From the NCBI RefSeq assembly GCF_000296445.1, contig NZ_JH815198.1:1750369-1804830 (forward strand): a DNA stretch of 54,462 bases, read 5' to 3'. The stretch's first letter is position 1. Each line of letters opens with the position of its first letter. The DNA comes from Slackia piriformis YIT 12062. GTDB taxonomy: Bacteria > Actinomycetota > Coriobacteriia > Coriobacteriales > Eggerthellaceae. The notes below the pieces were generated by a model. The model did no database searches. It had not been told where the DNA came from and saw only the letters and a program-made list of their open reading frames with translations. Below are positions 25,951 to 35,051 of this stretch, piece by piece. Made by a program: the position numbers and the translations under genes.

Positions 25951-26826
25951 CTACACGCCCAAACCGTACGTCATGTGCATCATGTAGAAGCCGAAGCGAA
26001 CCACAAAAAGTCCGGCGAAAAACAGCGCACAGCACAGCGTCAGGCGCGCTACGCTCGGAAGATCGCGACCGCGCAAAGGCCATGCCGCACAGCCGATAGC
26101 CGTAAGGCCCGCGACCGCATACCAGGCGATCATAGCGGGATACATGGGCACCAGATCGAGTGCTGTGCCGTAGCCGTTCCACATGCCTCCGAGGCTTGCG
26201 TTCTGCATAACAAGACACGCCACGTTCGCAACCAGGGCGATAAGAGATCCGGCAACGAGGATACCGCTCGCCTTCGTATGCAGGCACACGGCGCGAGCAG
26301 CACGCAATCCCAGCATGGCAAGCAAGGGGCCTCCCGCAAAAGCAGAAAACCACACGTTGAGCGGAACGTGCCAGGTGTGCCACGTAACAATGGTCGAGGC
26401 GTCATACGCCATGGCTATGGCTCCGATGCACACAAGGCCGGCGAGCGCGACGGCAGCGCACCACGCCTTTTGCACGCGCACGTACTGCTTCTCCGTGAAG
26501 CAAAACAGCCAGTACAGCCCGCAAGAGGCCAAAAACAGACCCGCGCAAAAAACCTCGTTCGACAAAGGAGAGCGCCCCACGCCAAGAAGCACGTAGAGCG
26601 CGTTTGCGGGACTTCCCAGATGGGTTGCCGAAGCAATGAGACCCACCATGGCCACTATGAGAGGAATGCACAGCGCACGATTGACGCGCGTGCGTTCGGA
26701 CTCTCCCAACGGGGCGAAAACCAGCACTGCCGCCATAATCACGCATGCCATGGCACCCGTCGGAGCAAGCGTGGTGAATAGCACCAGCGTAATCTCATCA
26801 AGGGCCATGCTGAACCCAAGAGACAT
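25951..26826 (-). CDS. Second DmsC-like membrane anchor
   Basis: A 291-residue membrane protein with eight or more hydrophobic helices and the DmsC family pattern FTTLAPTGAMAC, LASPA/LGSPANALYVLLGVG and RSPLSNEVF. DmsC anchors pass electrons from menaquinol to the Fe-S subunit. It shares this pattern with the neighbour at 27546 but is well diverged from it, so it is not a recent duplicate. It lies last in the operon, 8 nt after the TorD-like gene and with its own TAGGAG ribosome binding site. It might serve a different reductase or an alternative complex. Confidence 0.87.
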   Translation of the reverse strand: MSLGFSMALDEITLVLFTTLAPTGAMACVIMAAVLVFAPLGESERTRVNRALCIPLIVAMVGLIASATHLGSPANALYVLLGVGRSPLSNEVFCAGLFLASCGLYWLFCFTEKQYVRVQKAWCAAVALAGLVCIGAIAMAYDASTIVTWHTWHVPLNVWFSAFAGGPLLAMLGLRAARAVCLHTKASGILVAGSLIALVANVACLVMQNASLGGMWNGYGTALDLVPMYPAMIAWYAVAGLTAIGCAAWPLRGRDLPSVARLTLCCALFFAGLFVVRFGFYMMHMTYGLGV

Positions 26827-26834
26827 ACCTGCTC

Positions 26835-27464
26835 CTATCGATAGAACCTCGGGTACTCCACCTGAATGCCCATCTCGGCGGCAATACCTTCAAGCGACTC
26901 CCTCGTCAACTGCGCCAAGCCGCGATAGAACGGATGCTGCGCCGCGCCCTCGAGCTCTTCGAGCATATGAGAGGACCATGTCAAAAGATGGTCTCGAAGA
27001 TATTCTTCAAGCAGTTCAGGCTTATGGCCCGCAATCCACGCCATAAGCAGCAACATAAGGCCTATATGGTCTTCGGGGGTCTTTTCAGCTCCTTGGCGAG
27101 CAATGCCGTTTCGCCTCATCCACGAGCGCAGAGCCAACGTGGCCTCGCCGAAAACCACGCATTCCCGGTCCGTATACACGGAGCCCCAGGGCGGCACGGG
27201 CATGGCGCCAGGTCCCACGAAAAGCCTGCGATATTCCCAAACCAACGCTTCGCTATCGGCGTCTTCCGCGCCTTCGCGCATAGCTGCGAGCGACTTGCGC
27301 GCACGCTCTTCGGCGACAAAGGGCCACTCCGCAGCAGCCGCATCCACATCCAATGCGGCGAATGTCGCCACGTGGCACGCAGAAGAAGCATCGGCGGGGT
27401 CGGTGGCGAAAAGCGGGCCGAGGGTCGCGCCCACAAAAGCCACCTCGTCGTAACGGTCGAACAT
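26835..27464 (-). CDS. TorD/DmsD-family redox enzyme maturation chaperone
   Basis: All-helical chaperones of this family bind the Tat signal of molybdoenzymes and hold the apoprotein for cofactor insertion before export. The 209 residues include WEYRRLFVGPGAMPVPPWGS, the hallmark (Y..LF.GP....PP..S), and EDHIGLMLLLMAW, the conserved E.DH...ll motif. The client is presumably DmsA at 29056-31479. AAGGA lies upstream of the ATG at 27462-27464. It is separated from dmsC by an intrinsic terminator, so it may be made at lower level than dmsABC. Confidence 0.92.
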   Translation of the reverse strand: MFDRYDEVAFVGATLGPLFATDPADASSACHVATFAALDVDAAAAEWPFVAEERARKSLAAMREGAEDADSEALVWEYRRLFVGPGAMPVPPWGSVYTDRECVVFGEATLALRSWMRRNGIARQGAEKTPEDHIGLMLLLMAWIAGHKPELLEEYLRDHLLTWSSHMLEELEGAAQHPFYRGLAQLTRESLEGIAAEMGIQVEYPRFYR

Positions 27465-27490
27465 ATTTGAAGCATCCTTTCGCGCAATGC

Positions 27491-27525
27491 GCCAAAAAAT
27501 AAAGGGGCGACGATGGAGCCGCCCC
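27491..27525 (-). terminator. Intrinsic terminator between dmsC and torD
   Basis: On the minus strand AAGGGGCG (27525-27518) pairs with CGCCCCTT (27507-27500) and is followed by TATTTTTTG. It would end most dmsABC transcripts and let only some continue into the chaperone and second anchor genes. Confidence 0.8.
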
Positions 27526-27545
27526 TTCGCATCATACAGCCTTTC

Positions 27546-28403
27546 TTACAGGCCTATGGACATCCAAACCGCATAAAATGCGAATCGGACCAGGAAAATA
27601 CCGACCAGCGAAGCAACTGCGCCAACACCGGCGGGAACCAGGACGCTCTTGCCAAAAGAGGCAACGCCCAGGCATGCAACGCCGACGACGCCGCATACCG
27701 CAGCCGCCCACAAAAACGGCACGACGGCCTCGGCCAGAGAAACGCCTGCAACAGCGGGGCTCCACAGCTCGCCGAGCATGTCGAAGTGACCGACCAGAGC
27801 AACGGCAACGGCGACGAAACCGATCACGCCCGCCAAAAACGCCACGGACTTCATCACATGGCCGTCAACGCCGTCGAACGCTTTCGCCAAAGCAAGCACC
27901 ACCAGCGCCAGCAGGGCGCCGCCAAGAAGAGCAGAACCGACCATCTCGAGGGAAACGAGGGGAGAATCCCAGGAGGGAATGGTGGGCATCATGTAGGCAA
28001 GACCGGTAAACAGAGAGAACACCAGTGCCAGCACGGCGACAACCAGGGCGAAAGGTTTACGGGCGGAAGCAGAGAGCTTGCCGGCAAACCCAAGCGCCAC
28101 GTACACGATGGCGGCGACGAAAAAGACCATACCGACCGCGATTTCGTTAGAAAGCGGAGAATGGCCGATTCCCGAAAAGACACCGTAGGCCTTCAGGGGC
28201 GACGCAAGGTGGAAGAACGAGGCGATGAAGCCGACCGCGATCAAACCGAGGGGGATGAGGGAAAAGCGGTCGATGGCCTTGATCTTGACGTCATCGAGGT
28301 TCATGGTGCAAAAAGCCGCAGCAAGGACGGCGAACGCGCCCGCGCCCATCGGTGCAAGCGTCGTGAAAATCGCCAAAGGCAATTCGTTCAAAGCGGTTTC
28401 CAT
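27546..28403 (-). CDS. dmsC: DMSO reductase-type membrane anchor subunit
   Basis: 285 residues, eight or so transmembrane helices, with AIFTTLAPMGAGAFAVLAAA, HLASPLKAYGVFSGIGHSPL and SNEIAVGM as in DmsC. It holds the catalytic dimer at the membrane and oxidises menaquinol. The ATG at 28401-28403 is one base after the dmsB stop, so translation is coupled. A terminator follows directly downstream. Confidence 0.92.
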   Translation of the reverse strand: METALNELPLAIFTTLAPMGAGAFAVLAAAFCTMNLDDVKIKAIDRFSLIPLGLIAVGFIASFFHLASPLKAYGVFSGIGHSPLSNEIAVGMVFFVAAIVYVALGFAGKLSASARKPFALVVAVLALVFSLFTGLAYMMPTIPSWDSPLVSLEMVGSALLGGALLALVVLALAKAFDGVDGHVMKSVAFLAGVIGFVAVAVALVGHFDMLGELWSPAVAGVSLAEAVVPFLWAAAVCGVVGVACLGVASFGKSVLVPAGVGAVASLVGIFLVRFAFYAVWMSIGL

Positions 28404-28404
28404 G

Positions 28405-29025
28405 TTAGAGCACCTCCAAGGGGTTCACAATCTTGCCTGCGCGGCTGTCGGAAGGCTGCGCGTCGGCGCACGCCTTTACAAACAGGTTCGGGGTGGTCAG
28501 CGAAGCCTCCGGCAACGGAGCGATGTTCGCACGTTCACCGAGCTTCTCCATGTCTTCGACCGTGCCGAACGCAAGGGCGCGCGCCGGGCAGGCCTCTACG
28601 CATACAGGGCTTTCGCCGGCGGCAATGCGCTCCGCACAGCCGTCGCATTTGACCGAATGGCCCTTTTCGCGATCGACCTTCGGGGAATTGTACGGACAGG
28701 CCATGTGGCAGTATCCGCAGCCGATGCACTTGCCTTCGTCGACGCTCACAAGTCCGGTATCTTCGTCTTTATGCATAGCGCCCGTGGGGCACACCTCCGT
28801 GCAGGCCGGGTTGTCGCAGTGATTGCACGAAATGGAAACCGGGTAGCTGAAGCACGTCGTCTTGAAGCAACCGTCGGCATCGCGCAGCGTTTCGCCGCCT
28901 GCGCATTCATACACCTTACGGTATGCAACGCCCAGGCCGAGGTCCTTGTAGTCCTTGCAGGAAAACTCACAGGTCTTGCAGCCGGTGCAGCGCGTCGCGT
29001 CGAAGTGGAACGCATACTGAGTCAT
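28405..29025 (-). CDS. dmsB: DMSO reductase-type 4Fe-4S electron-transfer subunit
   Basis: A 206-residue polyferredoxin with four cysteine groups: CTGCKTCEFSCKDYK, CNHCDNPACTEVCPTGAMHK, CIGCGYCHMACPYNSPK and CDGCAERI...CVEACPARAL. These bind four clusters carrying electrons from DmsC to DmsA. It follows dmsA by 30 nt and has no signal peptide of its own, as expected for co-export with the Tat-signal subunit. Confidence 0.94.
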   Translation of the reverse strand: MTQYAFHFDATRCTGCKTCEFSCKDYKDLGLGVAYRKVYECAGGETLRDADGCFKTTCFSYPVSISCNHCDNPACTEVCPTGAMHKDEDTGLVSVDEGKCIGCGYCHMACPYNSPKVDREKGHSVKCDGCAERIAAGESPVCVEACPARALAFGTVEDMEKLGERANIAPLPEASLTTPNLFVKACADAQPSDSRAGKIVNPLEVL

Positions 29026-29055
29026 ATCTCAATCCTTCCTCGTCACACGGCCCGC

Positions 29056-31479
29056 TTACGCGGAAACCTTTTCGACCTGGCAGATATTGGTGTGCTGCGG
29101 GTTGCCCTTCGACAGCGGAGAAGGACGCTGGGTGGTAAGCGTGTTGATGCTGCCGCCCTTATCCACACGCTCGGCGTCGCCGAACATGTCGGCATCATGC
29201 CATGCGCCCTGAGACACCGCGACCGTGCCGGGAACCACACGCGGCGTGACCTTGGCCAGAAGCTCGATGACGCCGAACTGGTTTTTCACGCGAATCGTGT
29301 CGCCCTGGGAGATGCCGCGCTCCTGCGCATCCAGCGGGTTAATCCAGGCTTCCTGAGGATTGACCTCTTTGAGGTCCTCGATAAAGCCCCAGGAGGAGTG
29401 GATGCGACCGCGATAATGGAATCCGGTCAAAGCAAGAGGGAACTCCTCGGTGGTGGACTCAACGCCGAACCACTCGGGAATGTACACGGGAATGGCGGGC
29501 AGCGTATCCATGCCTGCAAGCGTGTCTCCGTCCTGAAGCTCCCAGCCATCGGTGAACTGAAGCAGCTTTTCGGAGAAAATTTCGATCTTGCCCGAAGGGG
29601 TGTCGAGCGCATTGGCCACAGGGTCGGTGCGGAATTTCTCCATGGAGACTTTCTTTTTGCCGGGGCGAACGTACACACCTTGCTCCATGGCCTGTTCATA
29701 CGTCGGCAGCTCGGGATCTTTCTCACGAGACTGCTCATACAGCTCGACGATCCATTCCTCCTCGGTCTTGCCTTCGGTGAACTCGTCTTTCACGCCAAGC
29801 TTTTCGGCCATGAGCGTAGCCATCTCGTATGCGGTCTTGCGCTCGAACTTCGGAGAAGTGCACGGCTGGCCTGCAATCATGTAGGCGTTATCGCCACCGG
29901 TGCCAATCATGGAAACCTGCTCGAAGCGGAAGAGGTCGGGCAGAATGATGTCGGCATATTTCAAGGAGTCGCACATAACGGTATCGACGCCCAGGATGAA
30001 TTCGCACTTGCTTTCATCGGAAAGGATGTCGTGGGCCTTATTGATGTCGGAATGCTGGTTGGTGAGACAGTTGCCAGCATAGTTAATCATGTACTTGATG
30101 CCCACTTCCAGCTTGTCGCCGCCCTTAACGCCGGCGTTTTTCGCCGTCATCTCGGGACCGTGGTCGATAGCGTCGGTGAACAGGAAGCACGGGATGCTCT
30201 TCTTCACGGGGTTGGTGCCCTTGGGAAGGCTCGACAAGGAAATGGAATTGGAGCCCTCGCGCGTGCCGTTGCTGGTGCCCTCAAGGCCAATCTGGCCGAC
30301 CAGACACGGCAACGCCATGATGGCCCACGAAGTCCACTCGCCGTTCGAGCGGCGCTGCGGACCCCAGCCCTGATTCACGTACAGCGGCTTGGTGGTGCCC
30401 ACTTCGTATGCGAGCTTTTCGATGGTCTCCACGGGAATGCCCGTGATCTTCGCGGCCCATGCAGGGGTCTTTTCGACCTTATCGTAGCCCGCACCCATGA
30501 TGTAGTCGTAGTAGGAAAGGTTCTTTCCCTTATACGCCTCAGGCATGGTCTCTTCGTCATAGCCCACGCAGTAGGTGTGCAAAAAGTCTAGATCGACCAT
30601 GTCGTGCTCGATCAGGTAGTGAGCGATACCCGCAACAAGCGCCGCATCGGTGCCGGGGTTGATCGGCAGCCACGTATCAGAATGACCCATGACTGAATCG
30701 TTCATGCGAGGGTCGATGATATAGATTTTCGCATTGGTCTTCTCACGCAAATGAGCCCAGTCATAATGCGATACCGCGCCGCCCTGGCGCGTCTCCACGG
30801 GGCTCGAGCCAAACAGCAGAATGAGTTCGGCATCTTCAGCGGTTGAAAGCGTGGAACCACTGGACTGCTTGCTGCCATACATATACGGAGTGATGCAGGA
30901 AATCTGTGCCGTGGAATAGCTGTTATAGAAGTTCAGGTATCCGCCGACCAAGCTGAGCATGCGGTTGAACGGACGAGAGGTAGAAGCAGAAACGCCCGTG
31001 GCATACGGAACGTACACGGCTTCGTTGCCATAGGTGTCAATGACCTCCTTGAGCTTGGAAGCGGCCGTGTCGATGGCCTCCTCCCAGCTGATGCGCTCGA
31101 ATTTGCCCTCGCCGCGCTTGCCGACGCGCTTCATGGGATAGCTCAAGCGATCGGGGTGCGCCAGCCAGCGACGATACGTGCGACCGCGCAGGCAAGCGCG
31201 CGGCTGGGGGTCGTCGAAACCGGCATCCTTGCTTGTGAAGGTGTCGACCCAGGCAACCTCGTCGTCTTTCACATGAAACTTCAGCGAGCATCGACCCGGG
31301 CAATTGATTGCACAATGGCCCCAGGTGATCTTCTCCTGCGCGTCAGCAAACGCAGCAGGAACCTCGCCAAACATGGCATCGGCGCTCGCAGCGCCGCCGG
31401 CGGCCACGGCCAGAGCGCCAAGAGCGCCCGTCGTCTTCAAGAACGAACGACGGCTCACGGCATGCGTGTTCGTGGACAT
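29056..31479 (-). CDS. dmsA: Tat-exported molybdopterin reductase, DmsA type
   Basis: Catalytic subunit of a DMSO-reductase-family enzyme, 807 residues. The twin-arginine signal SRRSFLKTTGALGALAVAAG is at residues 9-28. A 4Fe-4S site follows (C56, C60, C64, C96). SYSTAQ with Ser189 matches the position of the serine molybdenum ligand of DmsA/DMSO reductases, which argues against nitrate reductase-type Asp or Cys ligation. C-terminal MopB-binding features include the long RGRIHSSWG and NQFGVIELLAKVTP segments. The ATG at 31477-31479 follows GGGGGAG. It is the first gene of its operon and is divergent from a LuxR regulator. The natural acceptor (DMSO, TMAO or another oxide) is not decidable from sequence. 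Confidence 0.9.
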   Translation of the reverse strand: MSTNTHAVSRRSFLKTTGALGALAVAAGGAASADAMFGEVPAAFADAQEKITWGHCAINCPGRCSLKFHVKDDEVAWVDTFTSKDAGFDDPQPRACLRGRTYRRWLAHPDRLSYPMKRVGKRGEGKFERISWEEAIDTAASKLKEVIDTYGNEAVYVPYATGVSASTSRPFNRMLSLVGGYLNFYNSYSTAQISCITPYMYGSKQSSGSTLSTAEDAELILLFGSSPVETRQGGAVSHYDWAHLREKTNAKIYIIDPRMNDSVMGHSDTWLPINPGTDAALVAGIAHYLIEHDMVDLDFLHTYCVGYDEETMPEAYKGKNLSYYDYIMGAGYDKVEKTPAWAAKITGIPVETIEKLAYEVGTTKPLYVNQGWGPQRRSNGEWTSWAIMALPCLVGQIGLEGTSNGTREGSNSISLSSLPKGTNPVKKSIPCFLFTDAIDHGPEMTAKNAGVKGGDKLEVGIKYMINYAGNCLTNQHSDINKAHDILSDESKCEFILGVDTVMCDSLKYADIILPDLFRFEQVSMIGTGGDNAYMIAGQPCTSPKFERKTAYEMATLMAEKLGVKDEFTEGKTEEEWIVELYEQSREKDPELPTYEQAMEQGVYVRPGKKKVSMEKFRTDPVANALDTPSGKIEIFSEKLLQFTDGWELQDGDTLAGMDTLPAIPVYIPEWFGVESTTEEFPLALTGFHYRGRIHSSWGFIEDLKEVNPQEAWINPLDAQERGISQGDTIRVKNQFGVIELLAKVTPRVVPGTVAVSQGAWHDADMFGDAERVDKGGSINTLTTQRPSPLSKGNPQHTNICQVEKVSA

Positions 31480-31683
31480 TTCTCCCCCTTTTTCCAAACC
31501 TCGATACAACACCGGACTTCGCGCAAAGCCGCAACGAGACTCGCAGCAACAGCACGACTTCGCATCACGAGCCTGCAAGCAAAACGTGGCGGCGCAGGAT
31601 TGAAAGACGAACTCGCTTCCCGCCTTTGCATCCTGCTCGAAACCGGCGAAAACACTCCTCGAGTATGCCCCCGAAAAGCGCCG

Positions 31684-31739
31684 TGTGATGTCACATACAA
31701 CATGTCATTTAACGTCATTCATTCGTAAAATGTCACATA
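31684..31739. promoter_or_regulatory. Repeated operator-like sites between dmsA and its LuxR regulator
   Basis: ATGTCACATA occurs twice, at 31688-31697 and 31730-31739, exactly 42 bp (four helical turns) apart. Between them lie ATGTCATTT (31702) and AACGTCATT (31711), related to each other. The first copy is also the right half of TGTGA-TG-TCACA (31684-31695). This AT-rich block is the obvious candidate for LuxR binding in the 351-bp divergent spacer; the rest of the spacer holds nothing recognisable. Confidence 0.5.
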
Positions 31740-31830
31740 TTTGCCTAAAATCGCGCTCACACGCGCCTTGGCGCGTGAACGATTTAGCTAGACTTCGCCT
31801 ATCGGATTTCAACGACGAACAGGACGCGCC

Positions 31831-33408
31831 GTGTCTCTTTCAAAGCGATATTCTCAGTATCTTCCCAACGCGAGCAACCTGGGCTACGCCCTCTTTCTCG
31901 CCGTGAACGCAACGGCAGTCTGGGGAGGGGTCTTTCCGTTTCTTCCCATGGAGATACAGACGCAAACCTTCGTCGTGTCCTTCTTCCTTGCGCAGTCACT
32001 CATCTTCGCCGTCAGCTATTTCGCAAGCACCCTGGGCGTCTATTTTCTTCCCGGACCCGCGCGCAAATTCCTTGTATGGGCGGCGGGGTTACCGTACTTT
32101 CTGGGATGGTGCTGCCTTATAGCCGCCGTTTACATCGACGACGAAGCGCTCAAGCTCGCCATAGCCGGCGGCGCTCTCATAGGGTTCGGATCGGCCGGGT
32201 TCTACATGGCATGGCAGCGTTTGTTCGCATCGCAAAAACCCGAGGTGGGCAATCGCGACCTCATCATGGCAACGCTGTTCGCGCCCATCATATACTTCGC
32301 GCTCTACATCATTCCCATCGCCGTAACGGTATTCCTCATTCCCCTTGTCTTCATGCCCCTGTTCGCGCTTGCCATCCTTGTCACAAGCCGCAATACGGAT
32401 TTAAACCAGCCCATGTTCGAAGACCTTCCGCGCGAGCATCCGGGTATTTATCTCCAAGCGATCAAGGACTACTGGCGTAGCGCCTTCTGCATCGGTGCGT
32501 TCGCGCTTTCATGCGGCGTCATCCGTTCCATCGCCGTAGAGACCCCCGAAGTCGGCGCCAATGTGAACATCTTCTCCATGGCAAGCATGTTTATCGCGGG
32601 TATAGCGTTTGCCGCTACCTGGCAAAGGAAATCCCTCCAGCTTAGCGTCTCCTCCGCCTTCCGCGTGCTGTTTCCTTTCGTCATCAGCGCATTCGTGCTT
32701 CTTCCCTTCTTGGGCAAAGACTACGTAGCGCCCTTCGCCGGCGCTTTGTATGCGCTGTATGACTGCGCAATCATCCTCATGATGATCCAATGCGCCCAGG
32801 CGTCGAGGGAGCGCGGCATCAATCCTGTCTTCATCTACGGATTCTTCGGCGGAATCGTGTACATGCTCCACGACGTCGGCTATATCATGGGGATTTTCGT
32901 CGGAGGCCTCAGCGAACTGGGTCTGCAGCCTCTTACGTCCATAGCGCTGCTTTCCGTATACCTCCTTGCCCTTGTGTACTTCATTGGACAAGGAGGCTTC
33001 AAACAGGCTCTCTCGCCAAACCGTGCACGCGCCGAACGCATCGAACTCATTCCTACAGCGGCGGCCCCTGCAAAACGCAAGCGACCGAGCGCAAGCGCAG
33101 AGGACAAAATCGAGGGCCGCGGCTATCAAGACCGCGTTTCTAAGCAATGCGCCCTTGTAAAGAAGCACTACAAGCTCTCGGACCGCGAAGCGGAGGTCAT
33201 GGAGCTTATCGCGCGCGGCAATACCGTGGCCCGCATTGCAGAAACGCTTCTCGTTTCAGAAAACACCATCCGAACGCACAGCAAGCGCATCTACACGAAG
33301 CTCGACATACACCGCAAGCAAGAACTGGCGGACCTGGTTGATTCCTTCGACCCGCGAGCCCTTAAAGACGAACAGGAAGGCAAGCAAGAGCCCGGCGCGC
33401 CCTTATAG
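31831..33408 (+). CDS. Membrane LuxR-family regulator, divergent from dms operon
   Basis: A 525-residue protein with about ten to twelve hydrophobic helices (residues 15-395), a basic linker (AAPAKRKRPSASAEDK), and a C-terminal LuxR HTH (YKLSDREAEVMELIARGNTV, ENTIRTHSKRIYTKLDIHRK). The start is a GTG. It is divergent from dmsA and probably regulates it; by analogy with its relatives in this window, the membrane domain would sense a substrate or redox signal. It is convergent with the acyl-CoA ligase gene, and a shared terminator separates them. Confidence 0.88.
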   Translation: MSLSKRYSQYLPNASNLGYALFLAVNATAVWGGVFPFLPMEIQTQTFVVSFFLAQSLIFAVSYFASTLGVYFLPGPARKFLVWAAGLPYFLGWCCLIAAVYIDDEALKLAIAGGALIGFGSAGFYMAWQRLFASQKPEVGNRDLIMATLFAPIIYFALYIIPIAVTVFLIPLVFMPLFALAILVTSRNTDLNQPMFEDLPREHPGIYLQAIKDYWRSAFCIGAFALSCGVIRSIAVETPEVGANVNIFSMASMFIAGIAFAATWQRKSLQLSVSSAFRVLFPFVISAFVLLPFLGKDYVAPFAGALYALYDCAIILMMIQCAQASRERGINPVFIYGFFGGIVYMLHDVGYIMGIFVGGLSELGLQPLTSIALLSVYLLALVYFIGQGGFKQALSPNRARAERIELIPTAAAPAKRKRPSASAEDKIEGRGYQDRVSKQCALVKKHYKLSDREAEVMELIARGNTVARIAETLLVSENTIRTHSKRIYTKLDIHRKQELADLVDSFDPRALKDEQEGKQEPGAPL

Positions 33409-33427
33409 CGACTTCGCACGAAAAGCA

Positions 33428-33466
33428 ACGGGTCGCCGAGTTTGTCCCCCGGCGACCCGTTCGTTT
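33428..33466. terminator. Bidirectional terminator
   Basis: ACGGGTCGCCG (33428-33438) pairs perfectly with CGGCGACCCGT (33450-33460). TCGTTTAG follows on the plus strand and TTGCTTTTCG on the minus strand, so it can stop both the LuxR and the ligase transcripts. Confidence 0.82.
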
Positions 33467-34700
33467 AGTAACGACTGTCGAAGATGCGCTTGGTCTTTTT
33501 CTCCGAACGAGGAAGCTCTCCCATGGGCACGCCCTTCGCCTCGGGCGTGCAGCCGATCTTCGCCTTGAAGATGGCGGCAAGCTGCTCTTCGCAGCGCGTC
33601 TTCTCCTCGCCTTCGAGCGGCGTCTCGAAGAGCACGGTCAGCACGTCGCGACCGTTGATGGCCTCGATCATGACCTGATACTCCGAACTGGTACCTTCGG
33701 TGAATTTGATGACTTCTTCTATCTGCGCGGGGAACATATTGCACCCCTTCACCTTCACCATATCGTCGGTACGACCCACCAGCGTATCGATGCGCGGATG
33801 ATTCAGGCCGCATGGACAATCGCCCGGGATGATGCGCGTAAGGTCGTGCGTGCGGTAGCGGATAAGCGGCGCACCCTGCTTGCGCAGCGTGGTGAGCACC
33901 AGCTCTCCTACCTCGCCGTCGGGCAACACTTCGCCCGTCTTCGGGTCGATGACCTCCGCGTAGATGAAATCGCTCCAGATATGCATGCCGCTATGCGCCG
34001 AGCACGAAATGCCGATGCCCGGGCCGTATATTTCCGTAAGGCCATAGATGTCGAAGATTTCCACGCCCAGCTCATCGGAGATGCGAGCGCGCATCTTGTC
34101 TCCCCAGCGCTCGGACCCGATGACGCCCTTCTTCAGCTTTAGCTGATCGCGCAAGCCGCGTTTGTTTATTTCCTCGGCAAGCAGCAGCGCATACGAGCTC
34201 GTGGCCGTGATGACCGTGCTTCCCAGATCCTGCATCATCTTGAGTTGCTTCTCGGTGTTGCCAGGGCCCATGGGAATGGCCATGGCTCCCAGACGTTCGG
34301 CGCCGAGCTGAAAGCCAATGCCGGCCGTCCACAAACCGTAACCCGGCGTGATTTGAATGCGGTCTTTATTGGTAATGCCCGCGGTCTCGTAGCAGCGAGC
34401 GAACATCTCCGCCCAATCAAGCACGTCCTGCTGGGTGTAAGGGATGATGACCGGCGTGCCCGTGGTTCCGCTTGAAGAATGGATGCGCACCACCTCTTCG
34501 TCGGGAACCGCCTGGATCCCCAGCGGATACGCTTCACGCAAATCGGCCTTTTCCGAGAAGGGAAGCTTCTCGAAGTCCGCCTGGGTTTGGACGTCGGCCA
34601 TATCAATGCCCTCGAACTTACGGGCGTAGAAAGGCGACCGCTCCTTCAGTCCGTTCAGCTGCTTTTTGAGAAGATCGAATTGTTCGGCGGTGAATTGCAT
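33465..34700 (-). CDS. Phenylacetate-CoA ligase
   Basis: An adenylate-forming enzyme of 411 residues that joins an aryl acid to CoA using ATP. Motifs: IHSSSGTTGTPVIIPYT (ATP loop, about residues 73-89), DIYGLTEIYGPG (A5 motif), YRTHDLTRI and GRTDDMVKVKGCNMFP (hinge). In anaerobes that degrade aromatic amino acids, the enzyme often sits with indolepyruvate:ferredoxin oxidoreductase and may run in the energy-conserving direction; iorAB lies about 5 kb away on the same strand. AAGGA precedes the ATG. A probable promoter lies 240 nt upstream. Confidence 0.92.
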   Translation of the reverse strand: MQFTAEQFDLLKKQLNGLKERSPFYARKFEGIDMADVQTQADFEKLPFSEKADLREAYPLGIQAVPDEEVVRIHSSSGTTGTPVIIPYTQQDVLDWAEMFARCYETAGITNKDRIQITPGYGLWTAGIGFQLGAERLGAMAIPMGPGNTEKQLKMMQDLGSTVITATSSYALLLAEEINKRGLRDQLKLKKGVIGSERWGDKMRARISDELGVEIFDIYGLTEIYGPGIGISCSAHSGMHIWSDFIYAEVIDPKTGEVLPDGEVGELVLTTLRKQGAPLIRYRTHDLTRIIPGDCPCGLNHPRIDTLVGRTDDMVKVKGCNMFPAQIEEVIKFTEGTSSEYQVMIEAINGRDVLTVLFETPLEGEEKTRCEEQLAAIFKAKIGCTPEAKGVPMGELPRSEKKTKRIFDSRY

Positions 34701-34936
34701 ATCGAATCCTTTCGTTTGGCAAATGCGAAACCGCGCAGTTTTCAGCCGTTACATAAGAAACGCGGCGCAGCAAAGCCCGCGAAACAGCCGTGTTAAAGAA
34801 GGCGCGATTCCAGAAAGAGACGGAAAAGAGGGCGCTTCAAGCTCGCGAACGAGGCTTGAAGCTAAAGCCATCGACCAGCCGTCGCAGTGCGCGCGGCTTC
34901 GAAAGGAAAGATATGTCCACACAGAGTCATATCGCT

Positions 34937-34964
34937 ATTGTACGCTAAAGCGCCGTAGTAGCAA
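34937..34964 (-). promoter_or_regulatory. Probable promoter for the acyl-CoA ligase gene
   Basis: On the minus strand TTGCTA (34964-34959) and TACAAT (34942-34937) are 16 nt apart, giving a leader of about 230 nt. Just upstream an 8-bp perfect inverted repeat, GCATTCTC (34968-34975) and GAGAATGC (34984-34991), could be an operator or the end of the LuxR transcript. The rest of the 351-nt gap (34701-35051) shows nothing clear. Confidence 0.5.
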
Positions 34965-35051
34965 GGGGCATTCTCACAACAGCGAGAATGCGGAGCAAGC
35001 GGCCCGAATGCAGACGTTCGCCCGAACCAAGCCAAAAGCCCGAGACGCCCA

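Noticed and set aside
27546-28403. Recent duplication of dmsC giving the second anchor at 25951
   Set aside because: The two proteins share only family motifs; their sequences are too different for a recent tandem copy.
28225-30591. A 788-codon open frame on the plus strand opposite dmsB/dmsA
   Set aside because: It is antisense to clear Fe-S and molybdopterin genes, lacks recognisable motifs and is His/Arg/Val-rich in the way expected of a shadow frame in high-GC DNA.
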